From positions 281,198 through 345,197 of the forward strand of contig NZ_QJJQ01000003.1 in NCBI RefSeq assembly GCF_003201975.1: 64,000 nt of DNA, in the 5' to 3' direction. Shown here piece by piece: positions 16,871 through 24,302 of the stretch. The notes beneath the pieces were generated by a model that was given only the letters and a program-made list of their open reading frames with translations, was not told where the DNA came from and ran no database searches. Both the position numbers and the translations under genes were made by a program. The DNA comes from Pseudogracilibacillus auburnensis (lineage in GTDB: Bacteria > Bacillota > Bacilli > Bacillales > Amphibacillaceae). The first letter of the stretch is position 1. Every line of letters begins with the position of its first letter.

Positions 16871-16902
16871 ATATTATAAGTTAACTATTAGGTAACTCAA
16901 AG
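16871..16902 (-). promoter_or_regulatory. Repressor promoter with operator 1
   Basis: On the minus strand TTTGAG (16896-16901) and TATAAT (16873-16878) are spaced by 17 bases. The spacer holds the dyad AGTTAACTATTAGGTAACT (16879-16897), so binding there would control the repressor's own promoter. Confidence 0.6.
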
Positions 16903-16950
16903 GATATAACTGTAAAATTAACTAAATAGAAACTTATTTTAAAAAAACAC

Positions 16951-16980
16951 TTGACAAGTTAACTACCAGTGAACTATACT
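16951..16980 (+). promoter_or_regulatory. Early promoter with operator 2 in its spacer
   Basis: TTGACA (16951-16956) and TATACT (16975-16980) are separated by 18 bases. Operator AGTTAACTACCAGTGAACT (16957-16975) fills this spacer. This is the likely lytic promoter driving the cro-like gene and the early operon; repressor binding would block polymerase directly. Confidence 0.75.
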
Positions 16981-17016
16981 GTAATTAACCTCAAGTTAAC
17001 AAAAGGGAGTGAAATT

Positions 17017-17265
17017 ATGGTATTAGAAAAATTAAAATTAATTCGTGAAAAAGCAGGATTAACATATCAAGAGGTCGCTGACAAAGTCGGAATATCAAAG
17101 GAATACTACTGGATGATTGAAAATGGTAAACGAAAACTAAGCTATGAACTAGCTGTAAAAATAGCTAAAGTTTTTAATGCTAAACCCGACGATATTTTTT
17201 TTAATATCGAGTTAACTACAAGTGAACTAAATAGGGGCCTTAATACAAACCATGTGGTTAACTAA
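17017..17265 (+). CDS. Cro-like XRE regulator
   Basis: An 82-residue helix-turn-helix protein (about residues 4-58: LTYQEVADKVGISKEYYWMIENGKR), first gene of the rightward early operon and divergent from the CI-like repressor, hence Cro-like by position. ATG 17017 follows GGGAG. A third copy of the operator (17210-17228) lies inside the 3' part of the gene, encoding the tail ELTTSELN; the operator sequence and not the tail may be what is conserved. Confidence 0.8.
   Translation: MVLEKLKLIREKAGLTYQEVADKVGISKEYYWMIENGKRKLSYELAVKIAKVFNAKPDDIFFNIELTTSELNRGLNTNHVVN
17210..17228. promoter_or_regulatory. Operator 3 inside the cro-like gene
   Basis: AGTTAACTACAAGTGAACT matches operator 2 (16957-16975) in 18 of 19 positions, 253 bases downstream and within coding sequence. 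It may serve as an auxiliary site for repressor looping or as a roadblock. Confidence 0.6.
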
Positions 17266-17325
17266 ATTGTAAATCTTAATCGATGGGCAGTCTATTCCAA
17301 TTTGGAATAAGGGGAGGTGAGAGGG

Positions 17326-17511
17326 ATGAACATGGAAAAAAAAGAAGTCGCAACAAAAGTTACGACTAAAACAGATAGAGAAAACATGCTTAAAAAAAGC
17401 ATTTATGATCTACTTTCTGCTAACGATTTCACATATCGTGATGCAAAAAAACTTTTAATGGATATGCATGTAGAAATGACACCTATTGCACTGGATAGAA
17501 AAATGGATTAA
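17326..17511 (+). CDS. Small phage early protein, unknown
   Basis: A 61-residue Lys-rich protein; the C-terminal half looks helical (DLLSANDFTYRDAKKLLMDM). ATG 17326 lies behind a strong GGGGAGGTGAGAGGG site. It belongs to the early operon and is probably a small regulatory or DNA-binding protein, but no family is recognised. Confidence 0.6.
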   Translation: MNMEKKEVATKVTTKTDRENMLKKSIYDLLSANDFTYRDAKKLLMDMHVEMTPIALDRKMD

Positions 17512-17603
17512 TTAGATTTATTTAATGTTTTTTTATCTCAGCTAGTTCATGGGGCATTTTACCATAAGGGATTATGTAAACTAAGAGAATTGGGGGTGAG
17601 CAT

Positions 17604-17876
17604 ATGTCTTTGGCTCAAATTCATGTAGACGTTGATCAAAAAGAAGTTCGCAAGTATATCAATAACAAATTAGACGAAATTTTGCATGAAACATTATTCA
17701 CCTGGGACGTAAATGAAATGATTAAACAAACTTGCATGAGTAAATCTTTCCTGGAAGAGGAGTTCCTTCATGATCCACGAATGAGAATTTTGGAACGTAG
17801 GAAAGAAAAGGGTAAACGTTACTGGTTTTATAAAGAAAGTTTGGAAGTTATGAAGCAAATCATGGAAGAGTGGTAA
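17604..17876 (+). CDS. DUF771-like phage protein
   Basis: A 90-residue basic protein. The arrangement [28 protein letters not shown] followed by a Lys/Arg patch and a C-terminal helix resembles DUF771 proteins found in the early region of Firmicutes phages, which look like small winged-helix DNA-binding proteins. The start follows TTGGGGGTGAG. Function is unknown; an excisionase-like or regulatory role is possible. Confidence 0.55.
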   Translation: MSLAQIHVDVDQKEVRKYINNKLDEILHETLFTWDVNEMIKQTCMSKSFLEEEFLHDPRMRILERRKEKGKRYWFYKESLEVMKQIMEEW

Positions 17877-17884
17877 AAAATAAT

Positions 17885-17899
17885 GCGTGGACAGACGCT
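17885..17899. repeat. 15-bp motif GCGTGGACAGACGCT, copy 2
   Basis: Identical to the copy at 12666-12680. It lies in the gap after the DUF771-like gene. Confidence 0.55.
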
Positions 17900-17967
17900 A
17901 GAAAATTTTATGGATAGAAAAAAACAATTTTTTTAAACATTTTTCAATTTGTTGGAAGGAAAATTTG

Positions 17968-18066
17968 ATGAAAGAATTTAGTTTCATGCTGGGTTTGTTA
18001 AGACTATTCGGTCTGTTAATTTTAATCATAATACTTATCGCGGGCATTTTAGCTGTAAGGGGGTGA
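17968..18066 (+). CDS. Tiny membrane protein (32 residues)
   Basis: Begins MKEFSFMLGLLRLFG and is almost wholly one hydrophobic segment (LLRLFGLLILIIILIAGILAV). TTGGAAGGA lies 8 bases before the ATG. It stands between the DUF771-like gene and the next early gene. Single-span micro-proteins are common in phage early operons; function unknown. Confidence 0.6.
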   Translation: MKEFSFMLGLLRLFGLLILIIILIAGILAVRG

Positions 18067-18070
18067 TTGT

Positions 18071-18280
18071 TTGCTTAAAGTAAAAGGTTTCAAATTCGGT
18101 ATTGGTGATGTAGTTGTTCCAGTAAATTTAAAAGGTAAGCCTAGTTTTCTAAAGGAAGTCATTGTCGATGACATTTGTGAAAAAGATTTTTTATATAGCG
18201 TAGTGGACCATGAAGGTGATTGTTGGCAAGTTAGCCCAATTGCACTTGAAAATGAATTTATTTTGTTGGAGGGAGCTTAA
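18071..18280 (+). CDS. Phage early protein, unknown (69 residues)
   Basis: Starts with TTG directly after the preceding stop, with GGGGGTGA as ribosome binding site. The sequence (FGIGDVVVPVNLKGKPSFLKEVIVDDI ... YSVVDHEGDCWQVSPIAL) looks like a small beta-barrel, SH3/KOW-like fold. No family is claimed. Confidence 0.6.
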   Translation: MLKVKGFKFGIGDVVVPVNLKGKPSFLKEVIVDDICEKDFLYSVVDHEGDCWQVSPIALENEFILLEGA

Positions 18281-18282
18281 TT

Positions 18283-18564
18283 ATGGCAGTTGAAATCGAT
18301 TATAAGGCTCTTGAAAAATTGGTACCGTCAGACTTAGTTGAAAAAATTAAAGAAAAAGTTGATTCTATCACCGAAGACCCATATCTATCAGACATACAGA
18401 AGTTTGAAATTCAAGACTGGGAGAATCACATAATGATAGGTATTTCTACTATAAGTTTGATCTATGTATATCAATATAACAAACGATACAAGGAATATGA
18501 TATAAAGCGTTTATCTATTGCCGACTATTGGTTTATTAAGGACATGTTGGAAGGAGGCAAATGA
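18283..18564 (+). CDS. Phage early protein, unknown (93 residues)
   Basis: A mixed-charge cytoplasmic-looking protein with a basic, Tyr-rich middle (YVYQYNKRYKEYDIKRL). GGAGG precedes the ATG. Its stop overlaps the start of the next HTH gene (ATGATGA), showing coupled translation. Not recognised. Confidence 0.6.
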   Translation: MAVEIDYKALEKLVPSDLVEKIKEKVDSITEDPYLSDIQKFEIQDWENHIMIGISTISLIYVYQYNKRYKEYDIKRLSIADYWFIKDMLEGGK

Positions 18565-18815
18565 TGAAAAAATATGGCGGGATTTTGAGGGCTTGCAGAG
18601 AAAGAAAAGGGCTCACTCAAGAGGAACTCGCTCTCGAAATGAATGTGAATCAATCAGATATTAGTAAGTATGAAAGTGGTTCAAAAGAACCTACTTTATC
18701 AATCGTACAAGCTTGGTTATCAAATACGCAAGCAACAGAAGTATTAGTAGCATTTATGTGTGGCGTCGATGGTCTGAATATTATGCAAAGCATTATGCAA
18801 TTGTTAGGAGGTTGA
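18561..18815 (+). CDS. XRE-family HTH regulator of the early operon
   Basis: An 84-residue protein with a typical HTH_3 domain at about residues 6-60 (LTQEELALEMNVNQSDISKYESGSKEPTL). Third HTH protein of the immunity/early region. A GAAGGAGG site lies before ATG 18561/18564. It could act as an antirepressor or early regulator; targets are unknown. Confidence 0.75.
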   Translation: MMKKYGGILRACRERKGLTQEELALEMNVNQSDISKYESGSKEPTLSIVQAWLSNTQATEVLVAFMCGVDGLNIMQSIMQLLGG

Positions 18816-18817
18816 AA

Positions 18818-18979
18818 ATGCTTAATACAATTGGAAGTTTAGTTATTGCAGCATTCGCGGGAGCTTTTTATTTCGGAGAAGACAATAAAATTTTAGCTGC
18901 AGGTTGCATCATTCTTGCTTTTCTATTTGCAGTTGGATATTTCGATCCTGATAAAGAACATAAAAAAAGTGTTAAGTAG
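18818..18979 (+). CDS. Small two-span membrane protein (53 residues)
   Basis: Two hydrophobic segments (LVIAAFAGAFYFG and ILAAGCIILAFLFAVGYF) joined by a short loop, with a Lys-rich tail. AGGAGG stands before the ATG, 2 bases after the preceding stop. Function unknown. Confidence 0.6.
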   Translation: MLNTIGSLVIAAFAGAFYFGEDNKILAAGCIILAFLFAVGYFDPDKEHKKSVK

Positions 18980-19062
18980 CCGACCAAAGCATTACCTAAC
19001 ACGTGTATCTTTATATTTTTATTATACATCAATCCAGCCATTTTTACCACTGGAGGTTCGTG

Positions 19063-19290
19063 ATGGAACAAACACATATTTATGATTATTTAGGAGCAAT
19101 AGAAGATCCTATTTTTAATAAAATATCAAATTTAGAAGTTGGAAAAGTAGTTGATCTAGGAGGTGTGACGGTTTTATTAAATCAATTTGGATTGTACGAA
19201 GTGGAAACGGGTATTTCTCATGATTGTTTTCGTTCGAAAAAGCAAGTGTATGAAGGCGTTTCAAAGTATTTCAGTTTAATAATTTGGTAG
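19063..19290 (+). CDS. Phage early protein, unknown (75 residues)
   Basis: Begins MEQTHIYDYLGAIEDPI. ATG 19063 is preceded by TGGAGG; longer in-frame readings have no site. It is predicted to be cytoplasmic, with a beta-strand core (VVDLGGVTVLLNQFGLYEVETG). No family is recognised. Confidence 0.6.
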   Translation: MEQTHIYDYLGAIEDPIFNKISNLEVGKVVDLGGVTVLLNQFGLYEVETGISHDCFRSKKQVYEGVSKYFSLIIW

Positions 19291-19307
19291 TTTAGGAGGG
19301 ATAGCAG

Positions 19308-19463
19308 TTGCGAATAATTCATAGAGTTCTATTGCCAGAATGGGCCTTTCAGTCACATGACAAAAAGGAAATAGAGTCAAATATTAAAGAGTATTTACAA
19401 CGCTATCCCGATTACTTATTTGTACGTGAAGAAAATGGTTTTGCGATATGTGAACGTACATAA
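19308..19463 (+). CDS. Small phage protein (51 residues)
   Basis: TTG start with TTTAGGAGGG nine bases upstream. The peptide RIIHRVLLPEWAFQSHDKKEIE... has an even spread of charged residues and ends in ICERT. It fits neatly between the previous gene and the replication initiator, so it is probably real although short. Confidence 0.55.
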   Translation: MRIIHRVLLPEWAFQSHDKKEIESNIKEYLQRYPDYLFVREENGFAICERT

Positions 19464-19483
19464 ACAGCGAGGGGAGATCTTCG

Positions 19484-20266
19484 ATGCAAGGATGGATAAA
19501 GTTACATCGTGAATTAATTAATAAACCTATTTGGACAGAATCAAGTCCAGAGCAAAAAGCAATTTTAATAACACTTTTATTAATGGCTAATCACGATGAA
19601 AAACAATGGGAATGGAAAGGAAAAAAGTATGTAGCAAAGCCAGGACAATTTGTCACAAGCCTTAATTCTATTGTGAAAATGGCGGGAATTGGGATCTCAA
19701 TTAGGAATGTAAGGACTGCCCTTCATCGTTTCGAAAAGTACGGTTTTTTGACAAACGAATCGACAAACAGGAATAGGCTTATAACTATTGTTAATTGGGG
19801 AGTTTTTCAAGAGAAAGAAGTCCTACCGACAAAGAAAGCGACAAGCGACCGACAAACAGATGACAAGCAACTGACAACTAACAAGAATGTAAGAATGAAA
19901 GAATGTAAGAATAATAATAATAAACGTCACAAATTTGAAATTTGCGACATGCGTCTTGCAGAATTGTTTTTTAATAAAATTCGTGAAAATAACCCAAGTC
20001 ACAGAAAACCTAATTTAAATAAATGGGCAAATGACATTCGGTTGATGCGCGAACGTGATAAGAGAACGGAAGAGCAAATTGAGTATTTGATTGATTGGAC
20101 ACAAACTCATGAATTTTGGCATGCAAATATCCTTTCACCAGCAAAATTAAGAAAACAATTTGACACTTTGGTCATGCAGGTGAAAAGAGATAAAGGTGAA
20201 AAATCAAAAGTAACTCCTATCACAGAAGCCAGAAGCGAAAAATATAAATACAATCTCGGATTTTAG
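19484..20266 (+). CDS. Phage replication initiator / replisome organiser
   Basis: The 260-residue protein starts with MQGWIKLHRELINKPIW, a hallmark of the N-terminal winged-helix domain of Firmicutes phage replisome organisers (DnaD-related); it continues to about residue 105 (SIRNVRTALHRFEKYGFL). A low-complexity linker (about 120-150, Asn/Lys/Thr-rich) precedes a C-terminal helical domain. Such proteins bind the phage origin, often within their own gene. The linker DNA (19830-19925) holds repeats of CGACAAGCGACCGACAAAC type that could be the origin. The next gene encodes a DnaC-like loader. Confidence 0.8.
   Translation: MQGWIKLHRELINKPIWTESSPEQKAILITLLLMANHDEKQWEWKGKKYVAKPGQFVTSLNSIVKMAGIGISIRNVRTALHRFEKYGFLTNESTNRNRLITIVNWGVFQEKEVLPTKKATSDRQTDDKQLTTNKNVRMKECKNNNNKRHKFEICDMRLAELFFNKIRENNPSHRKPNLNKWANDIRLMRERDKRTEEQIEYLIDWTQTHEFWHANILSPAKLRKQFDTLVMQVKRDKGEKSKVTPITEARSEKYKYNLGF
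19835..19885. other. Possible replication origin: short CGACAA repeats inside the initiator gene
   Basis: CGACAA, GACAAGCGAC, CGACAAACAG and TGACAAGCAACTGACAA follow each other within about 50 bases, in the linker-coding part of the initiator gene. Iterons in this place are known for related phages; this one is inferred from repetition only. Confidence 0.4.
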
Positions 20267-20277
20267 GAGGGTTGATC

Positions 20278-21090
20278 ATGCAGGCTATTAAAGATTTTGT
20301 TTTCAATCCAGAGCGAAAAATCATTAAAGAATTTGTTTGTGATGGTTGTGGTGAATTAGTTCAGCAAACAGAAATGATTATTCCTATTGGTCCATTAAAA
20401 GGTGAAAAAACGATAGCTGATTATGGCTGTAAATGCGAGGATATACAGCTTGTAAAAGAAACAATGGAGCAAGCAAAGAAAAATAGGATAAAAAGACTCC
20501 ATCGTATTTTTGATCATAATTCCTTAATTAATAAGTCATTAAAAACGGCAACATTCAGAACATACAAGCCACCTACAAGTGATTTAGGAAATGCAAAAAT
20601 AAAGCTAATGGAATATGCCAAAGAGTTTAAAAAAGATGAATCTAGCAATCTATTACTGGTCGGCGATTATGGCGTAGGAAAAAGTCATTTAGCTGTAGCC
20701 ATAACGAAAGAATTAATGCAAAAAGGGGTTACTTGTTTATTTCTATCAGTACCAAAATTATTAACAAAAATCAGACAAACCTACAGTGGAAATACTGGAT
20801 TCAATGAGGCTGATATTTTGAATTTAATTGAAAGTGTCGATTTGTTTGTACTAGATGATTTAGGTACTGAATACACAAATCTCAGAAAAGATGATGACAA
20901 TTGGACTCATACCAAATTGTTTGAAGTTCTTGATAGTCGCTCAGGAAAACCGACAATTTATACAACTAACCTCACTGGTGAGCAGCTGAAAGAAAAGGTC
21001 AATTCTAGAAACTTATCGCGAATGATGGACGGAACGGAAGTCATAGAAGTGGAAGGTCCTGATTATCGTATGAGGGGGTTCAGAAAATGA
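20278..21090 (+). CDS. DnaC-like helicase loader ATPase
   Basis: Loads the host replicative helicase at the phage origin (family role). The 270-residue protein has Cys pairs near the N-terminus (CDGCGEL and CKCED, a possible zinc finger), Walker A GDYGVGKSHL at about residue 125, and Walker B VLDDLGTE at about 190, then a sensor region (TIYTTNL) and Arg-finger-like SRMMDG. ATG 20278 fits GGAGGG 6 bases upstream. Follows the initiator with 11 bases between. Confidence 0.9.
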   Translation: MQAIKDFVFNPERKIIKEFVCDGCGELVQQTEMIIPIGPLKGEKTIADYGCKCEDIQLVKETMEQAKKNRIKRLHRIFDHNSLINKSLKTATFRTYKPPTSDLGNAKIKLMEYAKEFKKDESSNLLLVGDYGVGKSHLAVAITKELMQKGVTCLFLSVPKLLTKIRQTYSGNTGFNEADILNLIESVDLFVLDDLGTEYTNLRKDDDNWTHTKLFEVLDSRSGKPTIYTTNLTGEQLKEKVNSRNLSRMMDGTEVIEVEGPDYRMRGFRK

Positions 21091-21263
21091 AAACGGATAT
21101 TTTAAAAGGTATGAAAAGCGTAATGGTTTTTGAACCTAATGATTCAAAAGCTGAAACAAAACGAAAATGGGATAACTGGTGGAAACACAATAAAGAAAGT
21201 GCTGTTGCTGATAAATTTGTTCCTGGAGTTAAAGAGACTAGAAAGATGTTGAATGCAAAATGA
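21087..21263 (+). CDS. Small phage protein (58 residues), unknown
   Basis: ATG overlaps the stop of the loader gene (ATGA), and its own stop overlaps the next start, so it is translationally coupled on both sides. Basic and Trp-rich (KRKWDNWWKHNKES). No family recognised. Confidence 0.65.
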   Translation: MKTDILKGMKSVMVFEPNDSKAETKRKWDNWWKHNKESAVADKFVPGVKETRKMLNAK

Positions 21264-21598
21264 ATACGAGGGGTTACGGTCCTGTATATATCGAAAAAGG
21301 AAAGGATTATGTTTTTTGTAACGAGGAATTAGAACCAGTATTTGAAAGGCATGCTCTTGAAGCTATCAGCGAAAAATGGAACAGGGGTTGTAGCATTGAA
21401 CAAATTGCAATTGAATATGAAAGGGATCCGGATGAAATTTTTCTAGCAATTTTTCACCAAGCTAGAGAAGGAAAAATTGTGAGGAAGCTTAACTATAGAA
21501 AACCGATTAAGCACTTGAAAATAAAGAAAAATGTCCCAACTGTTATTGAATATGAAAACAGACGGTATGTTTATGAACCACAAAATATAAGGAGGTAG
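21260..21598 (+). CDS. Phage protein with HTH-like middle (112 residues)
   Basis: The central part (AISEKWNRGCSIEQIAIEYERDPDEIFLAIFHQA) reads like a sigma-70 region-4 or resolvase-type helix-turn-helix, with a Lys/Arg-rich C-terminal third. It may be a small DNA-binding regulator of the early operon. Coupled to the preceding gene through ATGA. Confidence 0.6.
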   Translation: MNTRGYGPVYIEKGKDYVFCNEELEPVFERHALEAISEKWNRGCSIEQIAIEYERDPDEIFLAIFHQAREGKIVRKLNYRKPIKHLKIKKNVPTVIEYENRRYVYEPQNIRR

Positions 21599-21602
21599 CA
21601 CG

Positions 21603-21755
21603 GTGAAATCTATTAAAAGATGTGTCGATTGTTAAGCAATTGTAACTTGGAATAAACGTAGTAGCATCTGTGAAAATTGTTATGAAAAACGGTTGAAAAT
21701 AAAAATCATAGCAGAAGACAGAAAAGTGGAGAGCCCACATGCGAGTTGGTTTTGA
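21603..21755 (+). pseudogene. Zinc-ribbon microprotein with an in-frame stop
   Basis: GTG 21603 after GGAGG opens a frame KSIKRCVDC that ends at a TAA after 10 codons (21633-21635). The same frame then continues AIVTWNKRSSICENCYEKRLK to 21755. Together the two CxxC pairs would make a zinc ribbon, so the gene looks broken by one nonsense change. The next gene starts in its final stop codon. Confidence 0.6.
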
Positions 21756-21877
21756 TGATTTTTAATCAGGATCACAATTATCAAAGTTGTTCGGTTTGTG
21801 AGGATTTTGCGGATGATGGTGGTTTGAAAGATGGGAAATTTACTTGTCACCGCTGTTTGGATAGGGAGGATGAATGA
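21755..21877 (+). CDS. Small zinc-ribbon protein (40 residues)
   Basis: The ATG overlaps the preceding stop (TGATG). The peptide has CSVC and CHRC pairs 21 residues apart, a minimal zinc ribbon, and an acidic end. Similar mini zinc proteins are frequent in early operons of Bacillus phages. Confidence 0.5.
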   Translation: MIFNQDHNYQSCSVCEDFADDGGLKDGKFTCHRCLDREDE

Positions 21878-21878
21878 T

Positions 21879-21971
21879 ATGGAATTTTTGATCGGTTTGT
21901 TTTACGGGATGATTTTCGGTTTAGTGGGTGGAGGTTTAGTTTACCTGCTGTGTAGACTGGTTGAAAAATAA
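21879..21971 (+). CDS. Tiny Gly-rich membrane protein (30 residues)
   Basis: A single hydrophobic span (FLIGLFYGMIFGLVGGGLVYLL) with a glycine zipper pattern. GGGAGG stands before the ATG. Function unknown. Confidence 0.5.
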   Translation: MEFLIGLFYGMIFGLVGGGLVYLLCRLVEK

Positions 21972-22001
21972 TTCTACGAAAAAGGGGGAATGGGGTAAGT
22001 T

Positions 22002-22376
22002 ATGAAAATTACAGTGAATGATCAACCGGAACAATTTTATTTAGCATTTAAAAAGTGGATGCCTGCAGCTGGTCATGAAATAAAAGTGGGAAATTACCGT
22101 TTTTGTGCTATCCCAATTGGAAAAACGATCAACATTTCAGAGGTGACTAGTGGTGCAATGTTGATGAGAGTTCCCGTGAATTTAGTCGCATTTCAGTTGA
22201 TGTCGACAAAAGAAGGTACAATCGAACATTTCTACACAATAGGTGAATCGATTAAACGCATCATAAAAAAACATGATTTTGACACCATGATTAAGGAGAT
22301 GCAGAAAAAAACTTACGATCTTTTAGGAGAAATGCCATCTGTTGAAGATATAGATGTTACTGAAATAGAGAATTAA
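22002..22376 (+). CDS. Phage early protein, unknown (124 residues)
   Basis: Soluble protein with a beta-rich first half (IKVGNYRFCAIPIGKTINISEVTSGA) and helical second half (ESIKRIIKKHDFDTMIKEMQ). The site before the ATG (GGGGGAATGGGG) is acceptable. No domain recognised. Confidence 0.65.
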   Translation: MKITVNDQPEQFYLAFKKWMPAAGHEIKVGNYRFCAIPIGKTINISEVTSGAMLMRVPVNLVAFQLMSTKEGTIEHFYTIGESIKRIIKKHDFDTMIKEMQKKTYDLLGEMPSVEDIDVTEIEN

Positions 22377-22411
22377 CTAGTGCATGGTATGAAGGAGAAG
22401 GGTAGAGGTGA

Positions 22412-22732
22412 ATGATAAATAAAAATGAAAAGTTAACAGCAGATGAATTTGAAAAACTCCTTGATAAAGCGCCCGACAGTTGTTTAATAACAGGACTTAA
22501 AAAATGTAATTCTTACGGGTTTGACAATCAAGTAGTATATCTTTCTGAACCAGCCTATGATGCATATACTTTGCCCTGGTACGTAGAATCAGAAAGGTGT
22601 TTTTACAGGGCTCGATTCGATATGGATGATGATTTCAGAAAAGAATATGAGTTTGTTTGTAGTTTAGAAGATTTAGAAAAACATTTTCATCCCAATTTAA
22701 AAAGAATTAAAGAATATTACGGTATTAACTAA
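22412..22732 (+). CDS. Phage early protein, unknown (106 residues)
   Basis: Acidic and aromatic-rich (TLPWYVESERCFYRARFDMDDDFRKEYEF). The GGTAGAGGTG site precedes the ATG. Three scattered Cys do not form a metal motif. Not recognised. Confidence 0.6.
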   Translation: MINKNEKLTADEFEKLLDKAPDSCLITGLKKCNSYGFDNQVVYLSEPAYDAYTLPWYVESERCFYRARFDMDDDFRKEYEFVCSLEDLEKHFHPNLKRIKEYYGIN

Positions 22733-22767
22733 TTCACAGTTCGATTATTAAGTGAAGGAGGGAAGAC

Positions 22768-23310
22768 ATGGAAAACATTTGCCCCGCATGTGGTGAGAGT
22801 GAGTTGGAACATTGGAATATGGGCATCTATGAATGTCCAGAATGCGGCGCAATGATGCCAATTGAAGATATTATTAAAACGGGATTGACAGGAGGAATTA
22901 AGTTGAAAAATATAAATGATTTATATGAAGGAAATCCTTACATGGTTGATTTAAATGGTTTTGCAGAGGGGGCATTAGCTGCTAGGTTTAACGAGGAATT
23001 GAAAAAGGTTCTAACTAACATTGCGGATCCTAACACCGATCCCACGAAAAACAGAACGATAACAGTTAATGTAAAAATCCATGGCGATGAAAGCAGGGAT
23101 ATTGGTAATGTTTCCGTTGTAGTTAAATCTAAGTTACTTCCAGCAAAACAAGCAGAAACTAAGCTTATTATGGGTGCTGATGATAATGGAAATATAATTG
23201 GCCAAGAATTAAAAAGCGGAATAAAAGACCAGTTATTTATTGACGTTGATGGTGATGTTTCAACAGATGTTGGGGAAAAAGTTATCAATTTGAAGGAACA
23301 GTCGAATTGA
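22768..23310 (+). CDS. Zinc-ribbon fused to a phage replication-terminator-like domain
   Basis: The first ~40 residues form a zinc ribbon (CPACGE ... CPECGA). From about residue 46 the sequence (NINDLYEG..LNGFAEGALAARFNEELKKVLTNIADPNTDP) resembles proteins annotated as replication terminator proteins in Bacillus phages; their true role is uncertain. A second, very good ribosome binding site (GGAGG) lies before an in-frame TTG at 22903, exactly where the second domain begins, so both a 180-residue and a 135-residue product may be made. Confidence 0.7.
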   Translation: MENICPACGESELEHWNMGIYECPECGAMMPIEDIIKTGLTGGIKLKNINDLYEGNPYMVDLNGFAEGALAARFNEELKKVLTNIADPNTDPTKNRTITVNVKIHGDESRDIGNVSVVVKSKLLPAKQAETKLIMGADDNGNIIGQELKSGIKDQLFIDVDGDVSTDVGEKVINLKEQSN

Positions 23311-23462
23311 TTGAGGTCATTAAGGATAACAGGTATAGAGAATGCATAAATTGCAGTTCATCTGAAAATGTATTATTTATAAGTTTCGGGGATCAACACA
23401 ATAATTCTATAAAGCTATGCTCCAATTGCATAGATGAATTAATAAAAAAAGTGGAGGAATGA
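23307..23462 (+). CDS. Small zinc-ribbon protein (51 residues)
   Basis: TTG start with GAAGGAA upstream; the frame overlaps the previous stop. CINC and CSNC pairs about 27 residues apart make a zinc-binding fold likely, and the end is a Lys/Glu helix. It ends 3 bases before the next gene. Confidence 0.5.
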   Translation: MIEVIKDNRYRECINCSSSENVLFISFGDQHNNSIKLCSNCIDELIKKVEE

Positions 23463-23465
23463 AAA

Positions 23466-24185
23466 ATGATTAAAGATGCATTGAAATACTTAGTGGGTAT
23501 GGGGAAAGCAGAAATTCACAAGGAAAATGACCAAACTTTTTCAGACAAGCAATTACATCTGATAAAAAAACCAACAGCAGGTCCATTTGTTGTAAATACA
23601 TTGTCAGGTCTAGTCGATTATTTACAATCAGATTTTGATGAAAAGTATAATTCAGACAATCCATTCATCGTCCACATTGTAAGTCCGACAGAGGTAAAAG
23701 TTGAATCACCTTTGAACAATGATGCTGGACGCGATTACTTTGTAAAAGCAGAGGCGTTAATTCCACATTTTCTTTTTGATAGTTTTCACGATACAGAAGA
23801 ATTTAATATCAAGTTGCAGTCCTGTTTCGTTAAAAATGAAGATCGTGACATTATGCTGAAAGTTGTAGGAAATATCCAAGAGGATAACGTCAAAAATGTT
23901 AAGGATGACGGAATTTCACAGGCAGTTGTTGCAAAAGTTGGTGTTGCTTCAGTAGGTAATGTTGAAGTACCGAATCCTGTATCACTTGCACCATTTAGAT
24001 CGTTTGTTGAAGTAGATCAGCCAGTTAGTGATTTTGTTTTTAGAATGCAGAATGGACCACGTTGTGCGCTCTTTGAATCAGATGGCGGTGCATGGAAGTT
24101 GGAAGCAATAAGCAACATTAAAACTTACCTCCATCTTAATCTAACGGAAGAGATTGAAAAAGGAGAAATTACGATAATTGCATAA
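23466..24185 (+). CDS. Phage early protein, unknown (239 residues)
   Basis: Soluble protein; N-terminal helical part (MIKDALKYLVGMGKAEIHKEN), then a beta-rich core with a repeated Val/Asp pattern. GGAGG lies before the ATG. Homologues are expected in other Bacillaceae prophages from its place after the zinc-ribbon genes. No catalytic motif is visible. It is the last gene before a 117-base gap. Confidence 0.65.
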   Translation: MIKDALKYLVGMGKAEIHKENDQTFSDKQLHLIKKPTAGPFVVNTLSGLVDYLQSDFDEKYNSDNPFIVHIVSPTEVKVESPLNNDAGRDYFVKAEALIPHFLFDSFHDTEEFNIKLQSCFVKNEDRDIMLKVVGNIQEDNVKNVKDDGISQAVVAKVGVASVGNVEVPNPVSLAPFRSFVEVDQPVSDFVFRMQNGPRCALFESDGGAWKLEAISNIKTYLHLNLTEEIEKGEITIIA

Positions 24186-24243
24186 TAATTAGCCCAAAGA
24201 AGGCTTGTAATTTTAAATTGTGGAAGATAATAAATAAAAAAGG

Positions 24244-24300
24244 CAGGATTCCTCCCACCCATTCGACAAGTTCATTATACCATATGTGGGAGGAGTTCTG
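24244..24300 (+). promoter_or_regulatory. Long hairpin covering the xtrA ribosome binding site
   Basis: CAGGATTCCTCCCAC (24244-24258) can pair along its full 15 bases (two G-U) with GTGGGAGGAGTTCTG (24286-24300). The right arm contains the GGGAGGAG ribosome binding site of the next gene, so folding would hide it. The 27-base loop is AT-rich. It might also be a DNA operator. Confidence 0.6.
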
Positions 24301-24302
24301 CT

